From: Myroides odoratimimus
GTDB taxonomy: Bacteria; Bacteroidota; Bacteroidia; Flavobacteriales; Flavobacteriaceae
Reading direction: 5' to 3'
Assembly: GCF_001485415.1 (NCBI RefSeq)
Contig: NZ_BCMQ01000007.1
Span: forward strand, 140,588-204,587
DNA length: 64,000 nt
In this document: in pieces, positions 1-9,802 of the stretch
Numbering within the stretch: position 1 is the stretch's first letter
Layout of the letters: each line of letters opens with the position of its first letter
Notes under the pieces: generated by a model
Database searches by the model: none
Told to the model about the DNA's origin: nothing
Seen by the model: the letters and a program-made list of their open reading frames with translations, nothing else
Translations under genes and position numbers: made by a program

Positions 1-486
1 TTGACTTCTTTGATAGGATTTTATGCGAATCTAATTATAGGATTGGACGCAGAAACGTTTAGTAAAGGTGGAGGGAGTACTTATTTGCAAACAGCAAATG
101 GTATAGCTTCTATTGCTCAGCAAGGAAATTATAGAGGATGGAAGCAAGGGGATGGTAGTAATACAAGATATTCTTTTATTAGTGATTTAGCTTCGGGAGT
201 TGGAGAGGCTTATAAAGATGCTTTATATAAATATCACCGTTTAGGATTAGATCGTATGAGTGATAATGTAGCGGATGGAAGAGATGGTATTCTGCAAGCT
301 TTAACAGCTTTAGAAGGTTTTAATTCTACTCGACCAAATTCTTTTCTGACACGTGTTTTCTTTGATTCTAAAACAGATGAGTTGATAGGTGTTTATGGTG
401 GAGTGACAGATAAAAATAAGAAACGTGTAGTGGAATTATTGAATAAATTAGCTCCATTAAATGGATTAAAATGGAATAGTCTTTAG
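1..486 (+). CDS. porD: PorD-like DUF4835 protein, C-terminal part (gene cut by window start)
   Basis: The reading frame is open from base 1 to a TAG stop, so this is the last 161 codons of a gene that begins before the window. The sequence has the look of the DUF4835 family, called PorD in type IX secretion work: a conserved stretch with YANLIIGLDAETFSKGG near the start, an RYSFISDLA segment, and a C-terminal SRVFFD-like region (here LTRVFFDSKTDEL). In many Flavobacteriaceae this gene lies directly upstream of recN, as here, with 17 nt between stop and start. PorD is thought to be a periplasmic or outer-membrane factor linked to type IX secretion and gliding, but its biochemical role is unclear. 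The family call rests on sequence pattern and synteny; the signal peptide cannot be seen because the 5' end is missing. Confidence 0.82.
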   Translation: MTSLIGFYANLIIGLDAETFSKGGGSTYLQTANGIASIAQQGNYRGWKQGDGSNTRYSFISDLASGVGEAYKDALYKYHRLGLDRMSDNVADGRDGILQALTALEGFNSTRPNSFLTRVFFDSKTDELIGVYGGVTDKNKKRVVELLNKLAPLNGLKWNSL

Positions 487-503
487 TTCTAAAATTAAGT
501 TAT

Positions 504-2159
504 ATGCTTATATCATTAACAATCAAAAACTTTGCACTTATTGATACATTAGAAATAGATTTTTCTGATGGCTTTTCTATTATTACAGGTGAAACAGGAG
601 CTGGTAAGTCTATTGTGTTAGGTGCATTAGGTTTGTTACAAGGAAAACGTGCTGATTTATCTTCTCTAAAGGATAAAGAAGTGAAGTGTGTTATAGAAGG
701 TCATTTTAGTATTGGTAAATATGGATTGAAGGATTTATTCAATGAGTTAGAATTAGAATATGAAGATGTGACGATTATAAGAAGGGAGATTTCTCCTTCT
801 GGTAAATCTAGAGCCTTTGTAAATGATAGCCCTGTTAATTTATCTGATTTGCAACAATTAACAGAACACTTAATAGATATACATTCCCAACATCAAACAA
901 TGGAATTGTCTGATGAAAATTACCAAATGCAAATTGTTGATGCAGTTGCAAGTAATAGCAATATTTTAGAGGAGTATAAAGGACATTTAGTATTATACAA
1001 GAAAGCCCAAACACAATTAAGAAGTTTACAACAACAACAGGCTGATTTAATCAAAGAACAAGATTATAATGCTTTTCTTTTAGAAGAGTTGATTCAAGGT
1101 AACCTTGATGGATTAGATCAACAAGAATTAGAGCAAGAGTACGAAAAACTGAATAATGTTGAGTTTGTAAGAGAAAGCTTTGGACAATCAATTAATCTTT
1201 TGGCAGACGATGAAGTAGGGGCGGTTTATAGATTGAAGGAGGTAAAGCAATTATTACAGAAAACGAGTACCATTTCTAAAGATTATGAAGAGTTATATAC
1301 TCGTATTAGTAGTGTAGAAATAGAGCTGAAAGATCTGTCTGATGAGATAGAACGCCAATTAGATAATGTGTCTGCAGATTCTGAACAATTAGATTTAATT
1401 AATGATCGCTTACAATTACTATATAATCTACAGAGAAAACATCAAGTAGCTACTGTAGAAGAATTATTAGCTATTAGAAGTGAACTGGAAGAGAAAGTAG
1501 ATCTAGCTAGTGGAATAGACGATAAAATAAGCTCATTAGAAAGAGAAATTGATAAGTTAAGTGTTGTTTTACACGAAGTAGGAGATAAGCTCTCAGAATC
1601 GAGAATAAAGGCTGTTCCTGTTTTAGTCAAACAACTATTAGAGATATTGTCATTAGTAGGAATACCTAATGCCAACTTCAAGTTTGACTTCACTGTATCC
1701 AAGAATTTTTTAGCTAATGGGAAAGATGAGTTACAACTGTTGTTTTCTGCTAATAAAGGAATGGATTTCGGTGTGCTAAAGAAAGTTGCTTCAGGAGGAG
1801 AATTGTCTAGAATTATGTTAGCGATAAAAGCAATATTAGCTAGGTATTCTAATTTGCCTACTATTATCTTTGATGAGATAGATACTGGGGTTTCTGGAGA
1901 AGTAGCTGATAAGATGGGAGTGATTATGAAAGATATGAGTACTCATATGCAGGTGTTTGCTATTACGCATTTACCTCAGATAGCAGCAAAAGGGAAGCAA
2001 CATTATAAAGTGTACAAAACATCTGATGACGAAACGACTACTTCACAATTGACATTATTAGATTATGAGAGTAGAGTGAAAGAGATAGCACAGATGTTAT
2101 CAGGGAAAGATATTAGTGATTCTGCTTTAGTTCATGCTAAAGAGTTATTATCAAAATAG
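504..2159 (+). CDS. recN: DNA repair protein RecN
   Basis: A 551-residue SMC-like ATPase of usual RecN length. It acts in the cytoplasm in recombinational repair of double-strand breaks. The N-terminal half-ATPase has the Walker A motif GETGAGKS at residues 29-36 within the typical FSIITGETGAGKS context. A long coiled coil follows (roughly residues 150-370). The C-terminal half has the ABC signature SGGELSR and a Walker B IIFDEIDTGVSG, with a switch histidine in the AITHLPQIA segment. All elements needed for activity are present. It follows the porD-like gene closely and is probably cotranscribed with it. A strong hairpin terminator starts at its stop codon. Confidence 0.97.
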   Translation: MLISLTIKNFALIDTLEIDFSDGFSIITGETGAGKSIVLGALGLLQGKRADLSSLKDKEVKCVIEGHFSIGKYGLKDLFNELELEYEDVTIIRREISPSGKSRAFVNDSPVNLSDLQQLTEHLIDIHSQHQTMELSDENYQMQIVDAVASNSNILEEYKGHLVLYKKAQTQLRSLQQQQADLIKEQDYNAFLLEELIQGNLDGLDQQELEQEYEKLNNVEFVRESFGQSINLLADDEVGAVYRLKEVKQLLQKTSTISKDYEELYTRISSVEIELKDLSDEIERQLDNVSADSEQLDLINDRLQLLYNLQRKHQVATVEELLAIRSELEEKVDLASGIDDKISSLEREIDKLSVVLHEVGDKLSESRIKAVPVLVKQLLEILSLVGIPNANFKFDFTVSKNFLANGKDELQLLFSANKGMDFGVLKKVASGGELSRIMLAIKAILARYSNLPTIIFDEIDTGVSGEVADKMGVIMKDMSTHMQVFAITHLPQIAAKGKQHYKVYKTSDDETTTSQLTLLDYESRVKEIAQMLSGKDISDSALVHAKELLSK

Positions 2160-2186
2160 AAAAAGCCATCACATGATGGCTTTTTT
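2160..2186. terminator. Bidirectional intrinsic terminator between recN and DUF4249 gene
   Basis: Perfect hairpin AAAAGCCATCA / TGATGGCTTTT with a two-base loop and an oligo-T run on both strands. It lies between the converging recN (+) and DUF4249 gene (-), whose stop codon is at 2189-2191, so it can serve both. Confidence 0.9.
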
Positions 2187-2188
2187 AT

Positions 2189-3031
2189 TTACGGTTTAGG
2201 TTGTTCAAAAATAGTGTGATATATAGTTTGCTTCTCAGTTACTCTAAAGTATCCTAGTGCTTCTTTATCAGGTGTAGTAAGGTTTTTGACATTCCCCTTT
2301 ATTTTAGAAATAGGTGTCTGAAAAGGACCTCCTCCATTGTTTAAAGCATCAGTTATAAGCCACATATAATCATAATAGTTTCTAGAGATTTGATGTAGAT
2401 CTATTTGTATCTTGTCACCAGGTTCATAATCTTTGTCTGTTGATATGTCTTCTATTAGTTTACCTTTAGAGAACTCGTTAGAACGAACACTTAAGGCAGG
2501 TCTTTTATTTTCCCAAAGTAAATTAGTGTAATAATAATTTAATTTATTATCACCTTTATCTGTATCTTGAAAGTAAATTCTAATCGTATAATAGTAATCA
2601 TTAAAGAACTTTTCTCTTCTTTGTTCTAACCTTTCTATTTTAGGAGTTTCAACTAACCTTTCGGTTGCTTCATAAATATCATTATCATACTCTATGTGTA
2701 ATTTATATTTATTTTTCACAAAGTCTTTTTTAATAGAAGTAGAGATATATCTTCCAGTCTTATTGAGTTCTTTGAACTGATGTTTAGTTCCTTTTTCGTC
2801 TTCTACCCATACTGTTGCATTATGGACTTTAGGTGCTTGTGGATTATAAAAATCTGTAGTCAAAGATAGATTGATACTTAGGGTATCTTGTTTGTTCTCT
2901 GCATCAAAATCGAGATTACCTTCAACAACTAATCTTGGAGGTGCTGTTGGTAAGTCTATATCTATTACATGCTCACAAGAAGTAAGGTATAATAGAATAG
3001 AGAGTATACTTATATATTTGAGAATATTCAT
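2189..3031 (-). CDS. DUF4249 family outer-membrane lipoprotein
   Basis: A 280-residue protein with a lipoprotein signal: a hydrophobic stretch ending in LTSC, giving Cys19 as the predicted lipidated residue. Next comes the DUF4249-type start EHVIDIDLPTAPPRLVVEGNL. DUF4249 proteins are found in Bacteroidota beside TonB-dependent receptors and are thought to sit at the outer membrane, possibly as substrate-handling partners; their function is not established. This gene is 4 nt downstream of the TonB receptor stop, so the two are almost certainly one operon. No membrane segment is seen apart from the signal. The family assignment is from sequence pattern and context; the substrate is unknown. 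Confidence 0.85.
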   Translation of the reverse strand: MNILKYISILSILLYLTSCEHVIDIDLPTAPPRLVVEGNLDFDAENKQDTLSINLSLTTDFYNPQAPKVHNATVWVEDEKGTKHQFKELNKTGRYISTSIKKDFVKNKYKLHIEYDNDIYEATERLVETPKIERLEQRREKFFNDYYYTIRIYFQDTDKGDNKLNYYYTNLLWENKRPALSVRSNEFSKGKLIEDISTDKDYEPGDKIQIDLHQISRNYYDYMWLITDALNNGGGPFQTPISKIKGNVKNLTTPDKEALGYFRVTEKQTIYHTIFEQPKP

Positions 3032-3035
3032 TTGA

Positions 3036-5450
3036 TTAGAATTTAAAGTTATAGGTTACACTTGGAACCATTCCGAAAATAGACATTTTAACAGCTTCAT
3101 TCTGTCCTCTGTGATCTTTGTGTTCACGGAATGATATAGAAGCGGCATTGGCTCTTCCATAAAGATTATATATGCCGAATACCCATTCACTTTGCCACTT
3201 TCTACTTGTGTTTTTTGTAGGGGTATAAGTTGCTGATACGTCTAAGTGATGATAAGCAGGTAGGCTGTAAGCACCTCTTTTCCCAAAATTAGGAACACTC
3301 TGACCTAAATAGTCATATCTTCCTTCTGGGTAAGATGTTGGTCGTCCTGATTGTAAGGTAAAGCTAGCGCTAAGATCCCACTTCTTGTTTAATTGGTACA
3401 TAGCCGTAACAGAAAAGTCATGTGTTTTATCATAAGCAGTTCTATACCATTGACCATTATTTATTCCTGGCTCATCTGGTGTTCTACCAGGTGTTCTCTG
3501 CTCTGATTTTGCTAAGGTGTAGGATACCCATCCTGTAAGTCTACCTAGATTCTTACGCACCAATAGCTCTAGTCCGTATGCTCTAGATTCACCACTAAGT
3601 ATTACGCGTTCTAAAGCATCATTACCTATCAGTTGTGCACCATCTATATAATCTACTCTGTTATCTCCTTTTTTATAGTAAACCTCTGTTTCTAAACTAT
3701 ATTTTCCTTCTTTAAAGTTTCTGAAGTATCCTAATGCAACTTGATCAACGAGTTCTGGCTTGATATATTTACTACTTGGTGTCCAGATATCTAATGGAGT
3801 TGGTGCTGCCGTATTAGACATTAAATGAAGATACTGAGCCATTCTATTATAACTAGCTTTAATAGATTGATCATCATTAATAATATAAGCAATGCCGAAG
3901 CGTGGTTCAAAATTATTGTAGTTTTGAATACTCTTACCTCTATTATAAGATTCAGTCCCTATGATATCTGCCATCTTGTATAAACCTAGTTCAGAGTCAT
4001 ATCTTACAGGTTGATTGTTTTGATATAGATTGATATTTTCTTTTCCTAGATTAGTAAATGTAGAAAACCTAGCCCCATAGTTTAAATTGAAATGTTGACC
4101 AATACTCTGTTCTGCTTCTAAATAAACACCTCCTTCAAAAGCGTATTTAGAATCTATCTTCTTATAGATAATAGATGAGTCTGGTTTTGTTGGCTTAATT
4201 ACTCCTGGAGAAAAATCATAGTAAAGACCACTTACTCCATATTTTAATTGAAGATTACTATGGATGTCATGAGTTAGATCATATTTTAATGAGTAACTTT
4301 TAATATCAGAATCCCATTTAAAGCCAGTTATTTCCATATCTAGACCATATACATAGTCACTGTATGAAGTGGTAAGTTTACTACTTAGATTATCTGAGAA
4401 TAAATGATGCCATTGAAGATTTAAAATTGAGTTTCCAAAGGTGTTCTTTAATAACTGACTAAAACTAAATACATCTCGTCCGAAATAACCAGATAAGGTT
4501 AGTTTATTGTTTTCGTTTAAATCAAAGTTTAATTTAGTGTTTAAATCATAAAAATAAGCAGAGTTCTTATTGTCTGTTAACTTTAGGAATAAATGTGCAT
4601 ACGAGGCTCTTCCTGCTACTAAGAAGGAAGATTTTCCTTTCTGCATAGGGCCTTCTGCCATTAATCTACTAGAGATAACTCCTATACCTCCTGTGCCATG
4701 AAACTCCTCAGTATTACCATTTTTTTGGAATACTTCTAATACAGAAGAAGCTCGTCCTCCAAATCTAGCTGGTATTCCTCCTTTGTATAGCTTGATGTCT
4801 TGAAGTGCGTCTGAATTAAACACTGAGAAGAAACCAAATAGGTGAGAAGAGCTAAAAACATTTGCATCATCTAAAAGTACTAAGTTCTGTCCTGCACTTC
4901 CGCCTCGCACATTAAATCCTGACGCTCCTTCACCCGCATTTGTTACACCAGGGAGTTGTAAGATAGACTTTAAAACATCTGTTTCGCCTAGTACAACAGG
5001 CATTTTTTTAACTTCCTCTATAGATAATTTATTGACACTCATCTCTGGTGTTCTAATGTCTGCTTTTGTAGAGTTCTTTACTATGACTACTTCGTCTAAT
5101 TGTGCAGTGTCAGGTTTTAGGATGATTTTTACTGTATTATCTTTAGTTGTGTCTATATTAGCATGATGATTAGTGTAACCTAAGTATGATACTAGAATAT
5201 TATACTGTCCTGATGGAATAGAGATACTAAACTCTCCTAACTCATTAGTGGTAGTAGCTAGATCTAATTCTTTTATATAGACAGTAGCTCCTATAAGGGG
5301 AGAGTTTTTATCTAGTACCTTTCCTTTTAATATTGTTTGTACTTGTTCATTTATGACATTAGCCATCGTATGCTGTACATGAAAAGGAATTGTAGATACG
5401 TAGAAACTCAGTCCCAATAAATAATTGGTAAACTTTTTGTGATTAATCAT
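3036..5450 (-). CDS. TonB-dependent receptor with carboxypeptidase-like regulatory domain
   Basis: An 804-residue outer-membrane receptor. After a signal sequence (residues 1-30) comes a CarboxypepD_reg-like beta-sandwich (about 38-115, LKGKVLDKNSPLIGATVYIKE), then the plug domain (about 120-240, with GFNVRGGSAGQNLVLLDDA), then a 22-strand barrel ending in an aromatic residue (YNFKF). It should import a substrate using TonB energy. The DUF4249 lipoprotein follows it in the same operon. The divergently transcribed LytS-type kinase and LytTR regulator (5607-7282) are good candidates for its control. Its substrate cannot be read from sequence. A -7 element (TATTTTTG on the minus strand) lies at 5476-5483. 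Confidence 0.92.
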   Translation of the reverse strand: MINHKKFTNYLLGLSFYVSTIPFHVQHTMANVINEQVQTILKGKVLDKNSPLIGATVYIKELDLATTTNELGEFSISIPSGQYNILVSYLGYTNHHANIDTTKDNTVKIILKPDTAQLDEVVIVKNSTKADIRTPEMSVNKLSIEEVKKMPVVLGETDVLKSILQLPGVTNAGEGASGFNVRGGSAGQNLVLLDDANVFSSSHLFGFFSVFNSDALQDIKLYKGGIPARFGGRASSVLEVFQKNGNTEEFHGTGGIGVISSRLMAEGPMQKGKSSFLVAGRASYAHLFLKLTDNKNSAYFYDLNTKLNFDLNENNKLTLSGYFGRDVFSFSQLLKNTFGNSILNLQWHHLFSDNLSSKLTTSYSDYVYGLDMEITGFKWDSDIKSYSLKYDLTHDIHSNLQLKYGVSGLYYDFSPGVIKPTKPDSSIIYKKIDSKYAFEGGVYLEAEQSIGQHFNLNYGARFSTFTNLGKENINLYQNNQPVRYDSELGLYKMADIIGTESYNRGKSIQNYNNFEPRFGIAYIINDDQSIKASYNRMAQYLHLMSNTAAPTPLDIWTPSSKYIKPELVDQVALGYFRNFKEGKYSLETEVYYKKGDNRVDYIDGAQLIGNDALERVILSGESRAYGLELLVRKNLGRLTGWVSYTLAKSEQRTPGRTPDEPGINNGQWYRTAYDKTHDFSVTAMYQLNKKWDLSASFTLQSGRPTSYPEGRYDYLGQSVPNFGKRGAYSLPAYHHLDVSATYTPTKNTSRKWQSEWVFGIYNLYGRANAASISFREHKDHRGQNEAVKMSIFGMVPSVTYNFKF

Positions 5451-5475
5451 TCGTTTATCTTATTATGTTTCAATG

Positions 5476-5483
5476 CAAAAATA
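5476..5483 (-). promoter_or_regulatory. Putative -7 element of the TonB receptor-DUF4249 operon
   Basis: TATTTTTG on the minus strand fits TAnnTTTG and lies 26 nt upstream of the receptor start. No clear TTG is seen at the expected upstream distance, so an activator such as the divergent LytTR protein may be needed (inference). Confidence 0.45.
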
Positions 5484-5606
5484 GATAAGTAATTATTGCT
5501 ATTTGTTTAATTAAACGCTGATGAAGTAGCTATTATTTTAATGGCTTTCAAATAAATAGTAATGAAAGGATAATGATATTATTAATGATTCTTTACATTT
5601 GTTTGT

Positions 5607-6608
5607 ATGAAGTCACTATGGAAATTTTATTCTAATTTTTGGTTGAGGAATGTGTCGGTTATCATTCTACTTCTTAGTGTATTTACATTCGTCGCTTCTG
5701 TAGATAAGAGTGATCGCTCATTATCTGAGATTTGGGAAGAGTTAGTGCCTTCTTTCTTTATAGTATATGGTTGTATTTTAATTAGTAATATTTTGCTGAT
5801 TAAGAGATATATGATTACCAAACGATACAATATTTTTTTACCATTATTTACTATCTATTGGATTGTTGTTCTAATTGGTACTGGGTTGTTAAATATGCTT
5901 ATAGATGGATTTGATTCTTGGTTAAGTGAAATTCTCAATACTATATTTTTAATGTTTTTAGGCTCTGGAACTTATTTTATTCATTTATGGGTGTTTAATG
6001 ATATTACAGTTCGTGAAAAGCGTTTGGTAAATACTGTAGCTGAGTTAGACTTCCTCAAGATGCAGTTAAACCCACATTTCCTTTTAAACGCAATGAATAA
6101 TTTATATGGGGAGGCTTTAACGAATCCAAGGGAAACGCCTGAGCGGATTTTGCAATTATCACATTTATTGAGATATCAATTAGAAGCAACCAAAAGAGAA
6201 TTTGTTTCTTTAGATCAAGAAATAGAATTTTTAAAAGAATATTTTAATTACTATAAGTTTAGGACAAACGATTTAGTCGTAGATATAAAATATGAAGGGG
6301 ATATTGAGAAGTTTCAAGTGCCTCCACTTTTGTATTTTAGTTTGGTTGAAAATGCGATAAAATTTGCTTTACAAACTGAATTTCCTTTTATAAAATTAAG
6401 AGGATATGCTAGAGATAATCATTTGCTGTTCGAATTAGAAAACAGTTGTTTGCCTGACGAAATGTTGCAAAAAGGAACAGGTGTTGGGCTTTTAAATCTA
6501 GAAAGAAGACTAGAAGTCTCCCAGTTGAGATATAAATTTACAAAGAACAAATCAAAGTATTATTATAAAACCACTTTAGAATTATGGGAATTACCTACCA
6601 GTGTTTAA
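5607..6608 (+). CDS. LytS-type sensor histidine kinase
   Basis: A 333-residue inner-membrane kinase. Four hydrophobic segments (about residues 13-32, 49-66, 77-98, 110-131) precede a His_kinase domain whose H-box is LNPHFLLNAMNNL with His157 as the predicted phosphorylation site. The ATP-binding part has the N-box around Asn249 (SLVENAIKFAL) and a GTGVGLLNLERRL G-box. This is the LytS/YehU class, which senses cell-envelope or small-molecule signals and pairs with LytTR regulators. The response regulator gene overlaps its last 25 nt, indicating translational coupling. A -7 element TACATTTG at 5594-5601 leaves almost no leader. The ligand is unknown. Confidence 0.93.
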   Translation: MKSLWKFYSNFWLRNVSVIILLLSVFTFVASVDKSDRSLSEIWEELVPSFFIVYGCILISNILLIKRYMITKRYNIFLPLFTIYWIVVLIGTGLLNMLIDGFDSWLSEILNTIFLMFLGSGTYFIHLWVFNDITVREKRLVNTVAELDFLKMQLNPHFLLNAMNNLYGEALTNPRETPERILQLSHLLRYQLEATKREFVSLDQEIEFLKEYFNYYKFRTNDLVVDIKYEGDIEKFQVPPLLYFSLVENAIKFALQTEFPFIKLRGYARDNHLLFELENSCLPDEMLQKGTGVGLLNLERRLEVSQLRYKFTKNKSKYYYKTTLELWELPTSV

Positions 6609-7282
6609 TAGTAGATGATGAGAAACCTGCACATCAGGTGCTTTTAAGTCATATTAAGCAATGCGATGATTTAGAATGTATAGGGCATGCTTATAGTGGA
6701 AAAGAAGCTTTAACTTTTTTACAAAGTAATGAAGTAGATATATTATTCTTAGATATTAATATGCCTTTAGTATCAGGATTAGAGTTGCTAGAAATGTTAC
6801 CTATTAAGCCTACTACGATTGTGACTACAGCGTATTCAGAATTTGCATTAGAATCTTATCAGAATGATGCAGTCGACTATTTATTAAAACCAATAGCTTT
6901 TAGTAAGTTCCTTAAAGCAGTTGTAAAAGCAAAGGTATTCTGTAAGGATAGAAAAGAAAATAATCGCAAGAGCGAACTTCAAAAAGTATTAATAAAAGAA
7001 GATGGCTTTGATTATTTTATAGAAATGTCAGATATCATGTATGTTGAAAGTGCAGGTAATTATATCAAGATATTTACTAAAAGTAGGCGTAAGAGTTACT
7101 TTGTATATGGGTCGCTAGTAGGGTTTAAAACAGAATTAATAGGAGATAACTTTGTTCAGGTACATCGTTCTTTTATTATTAATAAAGAGTGTATAAAAGA
7201 GCGATTTATGAGTAAAGTCATTTTAATGAATGGCGATGAAGTGCCTATTGGGCGTAAGTATCAAATTTTATTAGATCAATAA
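6584..7282 (+). CDS. LytTR-family response regulator
   Basis: A 232-residue response regulator. The receiver domain (about 1-120) has acidic pocket residues Asp11-Asp12, the phospho-acceptor Asp57 in LFLDINMP, and a conserved Lys in the YLLKPI segment. The LytTR DNA-binding domain fills the C-terminal part (about 135-232; MYVESAGNYIKIFT, VHRSFIINKECI). LytTR proteins bind direct repeats and regulate envelope and transport genes. It overlaps the kinase gene by 25 nt. Because the pair is divergent from a TonB receptor-DUF4249 operon with a weak promoter, that operon is the most likely target (inference). Confidence 0.94.
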   Translation: MGITYQCLIVDDEKPAHQVLLSHIKQCDDLECIGHAYSGKEALTFLQSNEVDILFLDINMPLVSGLELLEMLPIKPTTIVTTAYSEFALESYQNDAVDYLLKPIAFSKFLKAVVKAKVFCKDRKENNRKSELQKVLIKEDGFDYFIEMSDIMYVESAGNYIKIFTKSRRKSYFVYGSLVGFKTELIGDNFVQVHRSFIINKECIKERFMSKVILMNGDEVPIGRKYQILLDQ

Positions 7283-7292
7283 AAGAGAGTAT

Positions 7293-7327
7293 AAAAAAAG
7301 GTCATCAGTTAACTGATGACCTTTTTT
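7293..7327. terminator. Bidirectional intrinsic terminator
   Basis: A perfect 22-nt palindrome at 7300-7321 (GGTCATCAGTT and its complement) is flanked by A and T runs on both sides. It serves the LytTR gene (+) and isocitrate dehydrogenase (-). Confidence 0.92.
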
Positions 7328-7344
7328 AGTATATCGATGCTATA

Positions 7345-9567
<2,223 letters not shown>

Positions 9568-9635
9568 TTATTTACTTTAAATGAAAACAATATTATCGTT
9601 AAATATATTTTGTTTAAAACTTGAAATTTATATAG

Positions 9636-9643
9636 CAAATATA
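9636..9643 (-). promoter_or_regulatory. Putative -7 element of icd
   Basis: TATATTTG on the minus strand matches TAnnTTTG. It predicts a 5' leader of about 65 nt for the isocitrate dehydrogenase mRNA. No convincing -33 TTG was found. Confidence 0.5.
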
Positions 9644-9767
9644 CTAAATATGTATGTTATTGTTTAGGCTTAATACTCTTTTTAGAGTTGAATTACGAAT
9701 TTGATAATTCAGACTTTTTATATTTCTGTTTTAGTACATTTTGATATAATATTTTATCATATTAATG

Positions 9768-9798
9768 AAAAAGGTCACCCTATAAAAGAGTGACCTTT
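9768..9798 (-). terminator. Terminator of the wza/wzc-like operon
   Basis: The stem AAAGGTCAC / GTGACCTTT encloses an 11-nt loop, with a T-rich tail on the minus strand, just past the stop of the tyrosine kinase gene. Confidence 0.85.
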
Positions 9799-9802
9799 GT
9801 TC

